Assembly: GCA_035222895.1 (NCBI GenBank) | Contig: JAVYIG010002116.1 | Span: forward strand, 186,001 to 250,000 | Origin: Strongylocentrotus droebachiensis | Taxonomy: Eukaryota > Echinodermata > Echinoidea > Camarodonta > Strongylocentrotidae | Reading direction: 5' to 3' | DNA length: 64,000 nt | Part shown: in pieces, positions 1 through 13,115 of the stretch | Layout: every line of letters begins with the position of its first letter | Position numbering within the stretch: the first letter of the stretch is position 1 | Made by a program: the position numbers and the translations under genes | The notes under the pieces: generated by a model | What the model saw: only the letters and a program-made list of their open reading frames with translations | The model's database searches: none | What the model was told of the DNA's origin: nothing

Positions 1-246
1 ATCCTCCCTCCTTATCTGACTGCTCACTTTAATCTTACCATGGCAAAACAAAATATTTTAACATATAATGTAAGAAAGGGTTCTTAAGAAACCCTGCTTC
101 TGATCTAGCTGGAATATCCCAATATACCGACAGCCCACGAGACCAACAATGTAGGTCTCTTGAACGATCATGAAAATTGTCAGGTTTCCCACAAGACTGA
201 CATGTTGGTATTGTGAGCCCTAAATCAGAATTGCTCTTGAAGACCT

Positions 247-391
247 GGGTCCCGTTTCACAAAGCCTTTTTCAATGACAAATGACAAAAATCAGTGACAA
301 ATCTGCTGATAACCAATCAGAAGCAAGGATTTCAGTAGCTTATAACAAAAAATGTCATTTGTCACTGATGACAATTCTTTGAAACGCCCCT
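247..391. mobile_element. Short MITE, copy 1 of the 'cacaaagcc' family
   Basis: Same element as at 24145-24289, bounded by GTTTCACAAAG and CTTTGAAACG. No coding capacity. Confidence 0.65.
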
Positions 392-2984
392 CCCCCCCCC
401 CAGATCTCTGTGGTTTTTCAACTGTAAACAAGAGTTGTTGATTTTTGTTTCGTTAATATAGCTGATATATTTCTTCTTCCAAAATGAGAACAAACTATAA
501 GTTGGTTGAAACATTTCTTATTATACGACCATCAGAATAGAGTTTTTGCATTGATTTTTATGCGTTTCATATATATATGTATAGATAAAAGGCAAGGCGT
601 GTATACATTCTTATGATAAGCAATAGTTTAATTAAAACTGGAGAAAAAAGGTCTTACTATCAAACGTAATAAGGGCTTTATTGTAAACTATCATGGGTTT
701 AGTATTCAATGAGTCGTGCATCTTTCTGGATGCAGGGACATTGATCTAGGGGGCAAAATAGGAGTGCAAATATAGCAAAAATCAATGTTCCATACCAAAT
801 CCCAGTACGTCTATTGACCTTGTATAGTCCTAAATTATGGGAACTATATACATGATTGTTCAGTAAACAATTGATTGCGCCCACAGTTTTTTGGATGCGC
901 ATTTTGTTGTGCAATCTCAGCCTGTCATTCCGAAGACAAACACTGGCACACTGGCTAGACGCCAACCTAGTCGAGAAGTGGCCTTGGACCGTACGGACTT
1001 CTTTTTCTGAAGGAAGATAATTATGAACAATTTTTTGTTATACCGAACATGCGATCATAACATTGAACATGAAAGCTTAGTGAATTAATGATCCGAATTG
1101 ATGGGCATGGAGCATGACTTTCCCATGTTCATTTCTGATTGTATACGTGTGTGTGTGTGTGTTGTTCACCTATGCAGAAAGTGGTGACATTATGTAAATG
1201 GCTTAAAGGGCCCATGACATCGAAATACAAGTGTATTCCTGTTGGTGTGCAGTCCTGCATACATCTCATATTTTGATATTTAAACTTCTGAATTTGTTTC
1301 ATAGATTTTTAAATATTTGTTTTTCAAACTTGCTAAGCTCCACTCCCGAAACCTCCAGATCTCATTCCCCTTGTGACATCATCTGTCAGTCATCAATGAG
1401 CTAACTTGAGAAGGTGGCATGTAACTTTGCCAAAGTTGACCACCTGTTACAATACCACAAACAATAGCAACATATAAGTTGCTATGTCTCACGATGTGAC
1501 AAGATCACTTTTCTCTAACTTCTAACCAATCAGAAGGCCTCGTTTTTTTATCCAGGAAGTGCCGGTGGACATTAATGCGCCAAATGTGGCTCCCAAATTG
1601 CAAAAGATCCCTACTCTTTGAGGGGGTAGGGGAAAGCAATTTTACGTCATATTACTCCAGGAAGTGCCTGAAAACGCGTCTAATGTGGTTCTAAAATTGC
1701 AAATGCTTCCTAATCTGGGAGACCCATCCCCGCTTGGTCGCTCCGCTTCTTCGCCGCTAAAGCCTCGCCCTGTCGCTTCATCGCTTTACATATATTTCAC
1801 CCCATGCCATTTTGTGCCCCCCGGTAAGAAATGCAGTGGATCCGCCACTGATGCCCATACCCCTTGAGCTTCGGGGGCTTTGCCCCCTAGACCCCACTTT
1901 GAAAAACGTTCAGTGGGGCCTGCATGTAAGAGTGGGGTGATGCGGATTTTTGGGGTCAGCCCCCCCCCCCCCCCCGTAAAAAAAAAAAAAAAATGAATGA
2001 AGTATGATACATTTCACTTAATCATTTGATTGTTCTATACAGTACATGACGTAATCTAGGACCAGTAATTCAAACAAATGTACAATATGGCAGCCGTTTT
2101 GGAAGTTCCCCTGCATGGGCACCAGGGGCAGAATTCGAAACTGGTCAATGTTCGCTTATAACAAATTCATTAACCTTTGTATCAAAAATCTCTTTACACA
2201 TTATTGTGTTTTGAGTCCTTTGCTTCAATATGGGAGCCTGTGCCATCTTCTTTTTTTAATTACGAGGTAAAAGCGTAGAAATCAGAAGCATCGTATTTTT
2301 TTAATAATCAGGGAAGAAACAGGTAATACCTTTGTGGTGCTCTAGTGAAATCCCTTTAATCTGGCACTCGTTAAGTGCTCTTTGCAGGGTTTTTGTGCCC
2401 CCCCCCCCCCCAACAAAAACAAATCAACAATTCAATACGTGGGATGTGGAACGATGGTCTTTCGAGAACTGACAAAAGAGTAAAACCATCGTACCACGTC
2501 CTAAAAATAAAGTTGTTTCAATATTTGCACAACCTTTTTTCTGGCTTTTTTTATTTTGTATTCATAGATGCCGCTGTTCCGCACGGGCAAATTTTATTAA
2601 AATGTTATTTCTATTCCTAATTGAAAGCCATATACATCAGGAATGTATATGAAACCCACGGACAAAGGAGCGGCAGAAAAACAACTGGGAAGCACACTCC
2701 GGATACATGTAGGTTTGATTGTAAGGTGTAGTTAATATATCATCCAAATCTATGTCAACAAAAGTTTATTGTATTATGGAGGAGGTTTGATTTTTGGTGA
2801 AATGTGCGGAATTCATATCAACAAGGTCTTAAAAATCAACATCGATTACGCGAAAGACAAACTTGATGCTTGATATTGCCATCTTTTTAAGTTAACAAAG
2901 TTTTGTTGACCAAAATTGAACTTAAAAATATATCATGAGCAAAATCACGAGTATTGAGTTCAAAACTTCAAACTAAACAGTTAA
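392..2984. other. Non-coding stretch with poly-C/poly-A tracts and repeat fragments
   Basis: No gene seen. 1800-1995 carries a repeat also found near 35820-36230 (GAGCTTCGGGGGCTTTGCCC, then a long C run), including TGGATCCGCCACTG, which resembles a hAT-type right end. A (GT)n run lies near 1147. Confidence 0.5.
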
Positions 2985-3340
2985 AGGTATAGACCAGTTC
3001 TGGTCATGCGATTGCATTGTGAAAGAAACGTTGTGGAATCATTCAGAAAAGGTTGATCATCTAGCGTATTGGTGTAATACTGCAAGGTTTTGGAATCATA
3101 AAAAGGATAAGAAATTGTTCAGTCTTGGTAAAGTTACAAGCACTGTACACAGAAAGATGTATATGGGACTACCCTATATCTATCCAGTCCGGATATATAC
3201 AATTATTTACCAAATATATCAATTAGTAGGCATGCAGTTTCCCGGCAAAATTTGTATCATCACGTATTAGGCCAAACATATTCGTTCACATGATTGGTAA
3301 TAAGAGCTTCCATTTCATTTTTTGAGAGGGGGCGTTTCCG
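2985..3340. mobile_element. MITE copy related to 49770-50181 (right end lost)
   Basis: Starts AAAGGTATAGACCAGT and follows the reverse complement of the later copy through TGTGAAAGAAACGTTGTGGA, a shared middle, and CATGATTGGTAATAAGAGC, then diverges near 3335. Confidence 0.6.
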
Positions 3341-4429
3341 TTTTTTATTAAGGGTGCAAACATCTGGTAAGATAAGGGAGCACACATCTTGTAAGATATG
3401 GCATTTTCGTCATATAATCAAATTTCATGCACACATCTTTGTCAAGTGCCTCGTTAGAAGTTATACCGTTCCTCATTATTGTGCTTCGAAATTCAAAATG
3501 CTATTTCCATACATTACGTGTTTCTAGGTAGCTTGACAAGTCTTAATATTGTCAGACCTCCCAACAAATGGTGTATGCAACTTGCAATCTGAATTTCAAG
3601 ACTACCGAGATACAATATCATATAACAGGTGAATCTTAATAACCCGTCGCTAGGTATCGTGTATAAATAAAAATTAAATATGAAATCATTTTGAAAATTA
3701 TGTATTGAAAGGGTATACAACCCCGATAACTGGAAAGCACTGGTTGTTTGATTTCGAAAGTACAAGACAGAGAAAGTTGAGAGAGGTCTATACAAATTGT
3801 TCTGTTGTGCAAATAATAAAATGAATCAAAACACACAGGAACTGAATGTGCAGTTTTAGTATACTAATAATTAGGGCTCTATTCTAAAATTACCCTCATA
3901 ATAATGCCAAAGAAACAGACTTTTACACTTTACTTCTTGCAGATTGAATCCTTTTCGACTGATTCCGGTCATTGGTTTTCTCAATAGAGCTATCATAAGG
4001 CCCCTATTGACTACCCCCTCCCCCCCCCCCCAAAAAAAAAGGACAAAGAAAGGAAGACAGATAGAAAGAAAGAAACGAGTATAAAGTAACACGTTCTGTA
4101 TGTTCCAGATAATCTAAATAAAACAAATTATAAAAAAAGTGAACACAAATCAAACAAAAAACACAAACTTTGATATTCATACTAAATTGTTTATTTCCTA
4201 CAGCACCATATGAGTATCTATGTGAATACAACTACTGTCCATGTTTTAAAGAATACTATGTTCTTTACATCGTTTCCATTTTTTTCTTCTATGGTCCATT
4301 TATCTACAATCTACCACAATTAGAGTATTAATAAGCCGCATGCAATTCATTAAAGTGTTAATGCATGCTTTCCAGATAAAGGTTACTCCTGACAATTACA
4401 AATACTTGTCTGAGGTTTGCCCGACCTGG

Positions 4430-4555
4430 GCCCTGTCTTCAAAGGAGTTGCGACTGATTAATTAAATGCACCTTGCTACTAAAGACCAAGAGTGCGATTG
4501 ATTCGACGACCTTCGACCAATGCGACCAATCGTAAATCTTTGTAAGACGAGGCTC
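4430..4555. mobile_element. MITE of the 'gggccctgtctt' family
   Basis: Starts GGGCCCTGTCTTCAAAGGAG and ends TCTTTGTAAGACGAGG, with inner GCGACCAATCG-type inverted words. Related to the element split at 35626/36378. Confidence 0.5.
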
Positions 4556-7047
4556 TGGTGGTATGGTAAGTACTAACTTATACAGTACAATATGTAAATT
4601 CAACTTCAATTTTTTGTCCAATATTGGGAATTTGTTTTGCTCACATTTTACAAACGTACAAAGAATCAAAATAAGTTTACATGTAATACATCATATACTT
4701 TGACATACATGTAGAAATTCTTCAGAATATAACAGAAAGTTTAACAAAATAAGTGAATTATTGTAAATGTTCTAGTGAACGGGATGGCCCGAAAAGGTTA
4801 CAAAAATAACATTACACAAATAAAAAACTAAAATTCAGGTAGCATTTTGATTGTATTTGCGGATCGAGAAAGGAACAAAGGAATTTAGAAAACGTTGAGT
4901 GCGACAGGTTCATTGAACGTAGTCGTTTACCAGAATGCATACAAACATAGTATGGAATTGGAAAGAGTGGATGATTTTCGTTTTTTACAATTTGTTTTAC
5001 TTCGAGAATTATTTTGGACTCGCATGCTTCATTCAAATTCTGAATTTCACTTGTGATCTTCCCTGCTTGTTTGGTGATTCTCTGGAGTTTGCTAAAGTCT
5101 TTCTTACTACACCTCCCGTACCTGGCAACACAACTGAAAAACATAAAATCAGACTTTATCTTAACAAAAACATTCAAATTCTTAATTAATTGACTAAAGT
5201 TGTCAGGAAAATGTAACATTGTAAGTTCTGAAACACTAAACCTTATTTACACAGTCATGAATGAGTTATGAATTTCAAGGAGGCGTAAAAACCCAAGTAC
5301 TCATCTTTAAATTAAGTTTTCCTGAAGAAAAGAAATAACCTCAAGCATTATTGTCTACCGATTGTTTGGCGCTTTGTAAACTGCTCTTTCTAATCAGAAA
5401 TGCAGCTGATTTCTACCAATCTACAAATATATACATGTATTATATGCTAATACTTGCAGTATTTTCAACATGACATTGCAAAGCTCCCGTGCTGTCATGT
5501 ATACATGGTGCTATAATTTGTTTATTCTACTCTTACCACCTTTATTTTCACTGTGGCAAATATGCCATTCATCTTTGAACAATGAATGATTTCTTGCACT
5601 GTGGGTGCGGAATAATTAGAAGCCTATACATCACCTAGTGGTCTCCTAGACAAAAAATGCCTAGAGAATAGAGAATGAAATAGATAAACTTTTCACTCGA
5701 GAAAATATCATATATTCACCCATGATATAGATGTAGGTAGACTATTCATGACAGGACTCCTTTTTGCGAGCTAAATTGAAAAAAATACTCTTTTAAAACA
5801 TGTTATCAGTACATTTAGTTAAATCAGATAATTTAGATTTTAACGTCACAAAAACCTTGGTGCAGTCTGCCATAAATAAGGAATTGAGGTATGGGGTAGC
5901 ACGTACAATGTATAACAACAAATCTAAAGTGAATACTATGAAGTAGAAAACTGATAACATTGGAGTGATTAAACGAAGTGACACGCATCATCAGTGAAAT
6001 ATGGGTTGCTGTTTTTTTGCAGATTTCATAAATTAATTTGATCATTAGTAATTATAATAACCGTTCTTGTCATCTTTTTAAAAATTAAAATTGATGGTAA
6101 TTTTGCCAATAATGGTAACTTCCATGGAAACTTTGATTTGATTGGCTGTTAAGTGATATTTTCATGGTACTTGGCAAAGTTACCTTCAATGGAAAGATTC
6201 TGCAATGGGTCCCAGATATGAAAAATGAAATTGAATTCTAATACAGTATAAACAAAAACAATACTAAAATACACATTGGAAATAAAAGCTACACAAGTAC
6301 ACATTGAAAGTAAAAGCTACGCTGTAAAAATACATAACACTTAATTAATTAAATATAAGAGAATCAATGCGTTTTTGTTGGCAGTTAAAAACAATATACA
6401 TGTACATGTATTTATACAAACAAGAAATTTAAAATTAACATTTATAATAAATCAACATGTATTTGCAATCCTATAATTTGAAAATATCAGAACTATACAA
6501 AAGTTGTGACTTTTTTCTCAACTTAAATTGTTACACTATAGGGGAAATCCAAATTAATGACTTAACATACTGACAAGACAATCACATTTTGGGGGTAATT
6601 TTTACAAACAAGCCATTGGATTTTATTTATTGCATCATCTAAGGATACAGTATTCAAAAGTGAAAAGGAAACAAAGTCTGTTCTAGCTAGTGCACGTATC
6701 AAATTAGAAAGGTGTACCCAACCACCTAATAATCAAATGTTTAATTCACAAATTTGAGTTTCTTTTATAATTAGAGATCTGAGATCAAACACTTTTATTA
6801 TAAACATTTATATTAAATTTACTTATTATTTTTTTCTATCATTTTCAAAAATGTCTACATGTATCCTATTTCTCTATTTTGGGAGGGTTCTCCTACCAAA
6901 CAACTTGACTGGAAAAATATGCTGAACATATCTCAGTCTTATCCTTTGTTTAAATTTTGTTCTTCCTTATTTTTGTTTGTAGCACATACAGACATGTTTG
7001 TGATATCTCCCTTACAAATATGGTGTATGGTCATTATTAAAGTTCAA
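4556..7047. other. AT-rich non-coding stretch
   Basis: No gene recognised on either strand. Short open frames here lack domains or splice context. Holds a decayed MITE near 6090-6215. Confidence 0.5.
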
Positions 7048-7138
7048 TTTATTGTACCTCAATATTAATTTTGTCAAAATACTCACTATGGTGTTCCTGA
7101 AAATAAATTCATCATTTAACATGTCTACTTGGATATTA

Positions 7139-8688
7139 TCACAAATTATGGGTTTTCATGTGTCGATGCCAGTCTGAATTTCGAGCAAACTTCTTACAGC
7201 AAACACCACACTCGTATTTCTTGTCGACATGGATCTTAAAATGAGAGTGCAAACCATTCCGTCCTGCAAACCTCATCCCACATTCTGAGCAGACGTGTCT
7301 CCTCTCTTCAGAATGTAGTTTAGCATGGTCTTCCAGCAATCTCTCCAAATCAAAGCTCTGATGGCAAATATCACAGCGAAACTGTTTGAGGTCGGTGTGG
7401 GTTCGCAGATGGCGCTGCACATCGCTCTTGCGTGTGAATTTCTTAGAGCACACCCTGCAACCATACTGTCTTTTTTCATGTGTCCGGGAATGTGAATAAA
7501 GCCCGCTTGATTGGGCGAATCTCATGCCACATACTTTACATACATACTCTTTAGAAGCAGAATGTAGTCTTTCGTGGTCCCGTAGATGCGCAAAATCCCC
7601 AAATTTTCTGCCACAGGTGGAACAGGCATAGGGTTGCTCCCCTGTGTGCGAGCGGATGTGGCGTCGGAGATCATCTTTTCGGACAAACTCTTTCGTACAT
7701 ATTTCACATTTGAAAGCTCCGCGTATGTCACCTGGGTTCTTTCTTTCCTTTTCAAGATTGTTCTCTATAAATGGCTCCAACTCCTCATTGGAAAACTTCA
7801 AAGGTTGAATCATAAGGGTGCCAATGACAGAGTTTGTGATTGACTGGGGGGATGGCACATAGGGCAAATTTTGCTGCAAGGAGCCAGTTTTTGATTGCTC
7901 CACATGGAGTGAATTTAACTGAACTTTATACTTGGGAGGTCTTCCTATTTTCTGACCTGACCTTGGAACGGTGGAAGAATTACTGGATTCCGAGGTGTGT
8001 TTGGTTTTTACTCTCACCTTTGCCTTGTTGTTGCCAATATGCAATGAAACGCTTTCTTTGGAACCTTGAGGCTTATTCTTAGACCCTTTGGGTCTTCCTC
8101 GTCCCTTTTTCCCTTGCTTAGAAACTACACCACATTTTTTTGCTTTCTGGGGCATAATCCGCATTGTAAATTTAACTGCACCATTACTCTCACACGTTTC
8201 CTCTGCCTTTTCTTGATCTGTAGCGCAATCATCATCACTGTCAATTCCTATTATCTCTGCCCCATGTACAACTCGGAAATGGGATCTGAGGAACAAGGTA
8301 CCCGTAAACGTTTCATCGCAGAGGTCACACGTCAATATCTTTCTCTTTCGTGGGACTTCAGGCAAGACAGAAAAACCAACATCATCACAATTACTCTCCG
8401 CAAGATTGGGAGTGCCTAGCATGACAGCACCTGACTTATGTGCATGCATTTGGGTATCATGAACAATAGATTGGCAAGATTGAGATGTGTTACCATTCAT
8501 GAGTGTATCAGTCTTTTCAAAAACCTGATCAGCCGATGAAGGTCCATGATTGGCATCGTCTTCAAAAGATGTTGCTTGGCAAGAAGCAGCGTTTGAGTGG
8601 TCTTTAGGGCTGGGTGGTCGCTGTTTCTTCTCATGTGCCTCACTGGGTATCAAGCAAGGTAGAGACTCACTGCAAAGGGCCATGAAAC
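7139..8688 (-). CDS. Zinc-finger gene: last coding exon
   Basis: 1550 bases from the acceptor 'ttgatgtag|GTTTC' at 8688 to the TGA at 7139-7141. Encodes the lone third finger, the two AT-hook-like stretches and the seven-finger C-terminal array. An AATAAA on the minus strand at 7048-7053 is a candidate polyadenylation signal about 90 bases past the stop. Confidence 0.9.
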
Positions 8689-10402
8689 CTACATCAAAGA
8701 TAAAACATTGCATTACAGAACTAAAAATCAATACTCATTCATAGTTCTAACTAAAGCTATGGTCACAAATCTGAGCAGTGACCGGCCGATCAGTAGCCTG
8801 CTCGGTCGCTGCTGGAATTAGGCATCGCCCAGCGATTAGGTCGGTGCCCGGGCGGCGACCTACCAGGCACCGAGCGTATTTGGGGCGGCGAGTGAAAAGT
8901 GAGCAGGCGCCGCCCAAATTTTAACTCCGCGCTAAAACTTCAGCGGCGACCGAGCGTTGCCCTAAAATCGAGCGGTGCCTGGGCGGCCGCCGCTCGGTGG
9001 CCGGGCAGCCGCCGGGCAGAATTGGTTAAAAACTCGCCGCTCGGCCGCCGAGCAGCCTACTTTTGGGTAATGTGACCATAGCATAAGTTACTCAACTGCT
9101 TTCCAGAATAGTAACAAGGCTCTGTTGGCAAAGCTTTAAGGCAATCGAGGCTCCATCAAATTTGGGATATGTCATGATATTTTGGGGTATCTAGGAATGC
9201 TCCAGCTTATGAGGTGATCCATCATTATTGATTTTGATATGTTCAAAATGCATGTTTCTCATTATCTAATCCCAATTCTAATCACAAGTAGTATACCATT
9301 GGTGTACCACTAATATCATCTAATGGAGACAAAGTATTTAGATGTTACCAATTACATTAAAGATTACCTGAGAATCATACAAGTAGAAACCCCTACTGTA
9401 ATACCTTGAATCAGTGAAAATATAAATGAATAAGATACTTGAGAATTGACTGTGATCAATATTCCAATACACTTCAGATATGGGACACACAATTATGAAA
9501 TTGTTTAGTCTTGCCAACATACAGAACTGGTTGCTTTATGCCCTTTTTTCCCTTGACTTTGTGTTGAATCGTAACATCCAATCCAATCCAATCCTGATTA
9601 TAACACCCTCCCAACCCCCTCCTCTTAAGATAAACTATGTACCTGTGACACCTGTCTCCATCCCCTCGTCATCAAGGATGGTCTTCTGGGGCGTCTGTTG
9701 CTTCCTGATCTTTCTTGGAATGGGAAACTCTACATCATCTAAGTCAGCTTTAGCTTTGCTAGCAGAGGGCAGATGGTCCGAGTCAGCTCTATCTTCAGCG
9801 TCAGAGGGCTGATGATCTGAGCCGGTGATGTCCTTGGGCTCCAGGGGTAGACCAGGGTTGTCACGGGAAGAGAAGCTGGATTGTGGTGAACGCTGTGAGC
9901 TGCTTTCATAGCTGGTGCTGACATCAATGGAAGACACTGGCTGGTTCATCGCATCAACAGATAAGTCGTCAACGAGGAAGAGTGGGGCAAAGTCCATTAT
10001 ATCTCCTACAGGTTCAGGAGATGATTCCTGCTTGATCCTCCGGTCGAGGGGAAGAGTCATACTCTCCTCTTCAATACCACATGAAGTCTCATGCTGTAAA
10101 TCAATACTTCTATTAAAATGTTGAGTCCTCTCGTTTTCGGCACCAACCACAGCATCGAGGACTGTACTGGTTTGTAGACTTGACACCGAATGAACCATGA
10201 CTTCGGCCTGCTCCTGTGAACCACCGTGGATCTGTTCTAGGTGGAATCGGAGGTACATTGCTTGGGAGAAGGCCCTGTAACAGAGAGGGCATTGGTGGGG
10301 CTTATTGCCTGTGTGGATGCGTTCGTGGGTCTCCAATCTGTGCTGGCTGTAGAACGGGTGGTGACAGAATCTACAGGAGAACAGGCGACCCCTCTGCGGC
10401 AT
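7139..10402 (-). CDS. C2H2 zinc-finger protein, two coding exons, 769 aa (9643-10402 joined to 7139-8688)
   Basis: Probable nuclear DNA-binding transcription regulator. The two exons join in phase 1: donor after ACA-G at 9643, acceptor 'gatgtag' before 8688. Seen in the protein: two C2H2 fingers near residues 8-60, an acidic Ser/Pro-rich stretch, one finger near 374-396, two AT-hook-like stretches (GRGRPKGSKNK near 449, GRPPKYK near 502), and seven consecutive C2H2 fingers from about 579 to the C-terminus (first and last are FKCEIC..H and YECGVC..H). Fingers 8 and 10 use short linkers (for example THEKRQYGC), unlike the classical TGEKP linker. The ATG at 10402 is chosen because a TGA lies in frame just upstream in the same exon. 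No KRAB, BTB or ZAD domain is seen. The exact orthologue is not recognised. Finger identity is certain; the DNA target is unknown. Confidence 0.88.
8756..9082. mobile_element. GC-rich MITE in the zinc-finger gene intron
   Basis: 327 bases with perfect 12 bp inverted ends (GCTATGGTCACA), or shorter ends TGGTCACA flanked by TA. The inside is very GC-rich and made of GCCGCTCGG/CCGAGCGGC-like inverted words, unlike its AT-rich surroundings. No ORF. It lies ~70 bases from the last exon's acceptor. Confidence 0.7.
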
Positions 10403-10475
10403 CGCCTTTCAGATGTAATTATTGTTTGGGGATTTACGAGTAATGGCTCACAAGGATCCTCATTGGAATATTGTC
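9643..10475 (-). CDS. Zinc-finger gene: first coding exon with 5' UTR part
   Basis: The acceptor 'ttttacag' ends at 10476, so the exon runs from 10475. Coding starts at 10402 and ends at the donor CACAG|GTACAT (phase 1). The 73 bases before the ATG are read as 5' UTR and carry a short upstream ORF. Encodes fingers 1-2 and the acidic Ser-rich region. Confidence 0.8.
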
Positions 10476-11467
10476 CTGTAAAACATAAAGGAAAATACAG
10501 ATCAAATATTATTGACAAGGCCTGAAATATTTTAAATAACAAAGAGATTAATCAAAACGACTACATGTAATCAAATATAATAGCCCTACCCAGCTTGAAA
10601 AAATACATTACATGACCTGCTTTGTTTACTGTTGATTGTTGAAGAGATAAAAGAAATAAATCAATTTGAACCACTTGGGACCCCCTTCCTCCAAAAAAGG
10701 AATAAAAATTATTTTAAAAATAAATAGGCACAAATAATGCTCATCAACCATACCTATATTTCCAATGAGCTTACAATCATTAAAGTTTGCCGCTCAGCAT
10801 ACATGCATGCATGAAATGGGATATATTTGTTTATCCATAATTATTCCAAAATCCTCTTAGGTTCAGAGAAATGATATGATGACCAGAGTAAATAATATAC
10901 TGAAGAAGTGAAGTCATCAGGATGGTAATCAGTCATTTCAGATGAAAAGAAATCAGTGAAAAAAATACACGGGGGCTCTGGGCAAATTAACCCCCGAAAT
11001 GCCCGAAAGAGCCCCCGAAAGTCATAAAAGAGCCCACAAAATTTGCTTAGAGTTCAACGCAAAACAAATTAAAGAGTGTTATTTTCATGCAAGCAAGCCT
11101 TATTCCCATCATGAATGGGCATTTCATCCATCATCACTATCACTGTCATTCAATTTACCATCTTGAGGTGCATTTACACTGCAACCCTAAATCATTCATT
11201 TCTCTCACTCCAGCAAAGCATAGTAGACCGCCGGGTGAGCCCCAAAATTCATCAGTTTCGTGACCTCGGCTCGGCATCTACTTTTTTAATAGTGGATATT
11301 ATTAAAGAATATATTTTAATATTATATTCACAACTCGTCAATCGAAAAAAATGCATATAAGCTCAAAAAATGGAAAAAAGGTGCCTAAAATCTTTTTTTT
11401 TTTCACGGAGGTTGTCCAATCACTGTGCATGTATCAAGTAAATGTTACAGCGCCTCAAGCTTTTTAG
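10476..11467. promoter_or_regulatory. Interval between divergent genes, with CCAAT boxes
   Basis: About 1 kb separates the 5' part of the zinc-finger gene (minus) from the first exon of the coiled-coil gene (plus). CCAAT boxes on the plus strand lie at 11416-11420 and, just inside the next open frame, at 11468-11472. No clear TATA box is seen. A shared promoter is inferred from layout only; the zinc-finger gene may have further 5' UTR exons here. Confidence 0.3.
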
Positions 11468-11837
11468 CCAATCACAGGCAGTGTTGTGCACGTACCACTG
11501 GCGCGCGCTATTTCGAGCTTCAGGTGTAGTAATCTGTCGTCAACAACTGAATGTTTCAGAGGAAAACACAGGTTTTTGCTGTATGCATACAATTTGACTC
11601 ACAGTAAGGTGATATCTTTCAGTGGGAAGAGTTACAGAAAATTCAAGGAGTGTGCAGATCTTTGGAAGGACGTCAGTTTTGGGTTTGAACTAGAAAACAA
11701 AATTGCTGCGATTGCGGTCAACTTCGACTTCGACTCGTTCGAGCTGCAGACAGAGCAGTACTCGCCCGGCGCCTCGGGCGGAGGAGTGTACCAGGCCAGG
11801 GAGGTGTTCGGACTGCAACAAGTTCAACAAAAAAGAG
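11468..11837 (+). CDS. Coiled-coil gene: exon 1 (5' UTR or N-terminal coding)
   Basis: A frame open from just after the TAG at 11465 to the donor AAAGAG|GTAGGC at 11837 (phase 1) reads in frame into exon 2. Its end looks protein-like (QYSPGASGGGVYQAREVFG), but no ATG lies in this frame. Either it is 5' UTR or coding begins in an unseen upstream exon. The 5' edge is approximate. Confidence 0.4.
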
Positions 11838-11939
11838 GTAGGCCTAGATCTATGTCATTCCATTCCGAAGAAATGATTGTATTAACTATTTCAGCATGTT
11901 CAGAATAACTCTGATCCTATTCTTTTCTTCTTCTTCTTC

Positions 11940-12235
11940 TAGATAATCTGCCTCCTTCAAATAATACTGAAGTGAAGATTCTTGCACTTATTACACCGGG
12001 GTTTCCCCCTACTCTTACTTTTAGTCTTATACGAATAGTGCAATGGGTTCTTAACGTGCCTCCATTTAACGTCCTATCGGAGGGACAGAGTGTTTTCCAC
12101 TTGACATAACCTGCGTCTAACAAGGGAAGGGGCACGTTAACAGTAACGCACAACGCAGGCCTCGGTCATCCGCCTGGGTGGGAGTCGAACCCGGGATCTT
12201 TGTCTAGATGTCATATGTCTATTTCCCGGCCCTAA
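11940..12235 (-). repeat. tRNA-derived SINE (minus strand), in intron 1 of the coiled-coil gene
   Basis: On the minus strand a B-box-like GGGTTCGACTCC (12181-12192) is followed by a body with GATAGGACGTTAAATGGAGG and CACGTTAAGAACCC, typical of tRNA-headed SINEs in marine invertebrates. The tail end is a CTT-type simple repeat near 11930. Confidence 0.6.
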
Positions 12236-13052
12236 ACGTTACAACTAGAATCAAGAAAAAAGAGAGTCTAGATTAGAATATCTACCGGGTAATTTCTACT
12301 TTCTAAAAAAATGCTATGCTCTCGAAATTGAGGCCTAGCTGACTTGATCAAAGTGGTTGATCATGTCAAATTGGATACTGGTCAGGCTTGATTCTATACT
12401 ACATTAGTACAGATCAGGTCTTCATAATTAATGTGGGTATTTATTGTCCACATATCGATTACGGTATCGTCTGAGAACAGCGTACTGGTGGGGTTTTTTT
12501 TCGGGGGGGGGGGGGGGGGAGGGGCCACTGTCCCCTTAAATTTCCACAATCAAAGTGGTTTGTTTTTCTTTCTTTTTTTCGCACGTTTGAAAAATTCTGC
12601 ATGGTGAGGCCCACAGTCCCCGTCAATATTTGACACGTTTAAATTAATACGCCACTTGTGTTGGAGAATGAGCCTTGCCCTTGCCCTGGTGATCTTTTTT
12701 TATTCATGATAAAAAATTTATTACAGTACCCTATGCCCTCCATGCTCTACACACAAAAAAAACTCTTCATAAAAATATGAGATACCTCCTTACGTTTTCT
12801 AATAAGCAGTTCTGAATAATTTCCACTGTTAGTGTCACTGATGTCCAGTCCGTTCAGTTGGAGACAGTAACCAGTCAGCACAGATATTTTTTTTTATTTG
12901 TATTTTGATGATAGTTATATGCTAGATTCGACTCATACTGTAGGTTTTGTAGTGATGAATACTTCAGTATGTCTGTCTCGTAGAACTATAGACCTATTCT
13001 TTTTTAATAAATGATATTAAATGATCCTTGCTTTTATTTATTTTCAATAAAG

Positions 13053-13115
13053 GTATGTCCAACCAGGATACCATGCGGGCTGCTACAGGCACTTCTGCAA
13101 CATTACAACAAACAA
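13053..13115 (+). CDS. Coiled-coil gene: exon 2 with proposed start codon
   Basis: Acceptor 'caataaag' and donor ACAA|GTGAGC, phase 1 on both sides. Begins MSNQDTMRAATG from the ATG at 13055. This exon is short and rests on phase fit and splice sites, so it is less certain than exons 4-8. Confidence 0.5.

Noticed and set aside
7586..8744. Plus-strand frames across the zinc-finger exon
   Set aside because: Antisense shadows of the C2H2 array.
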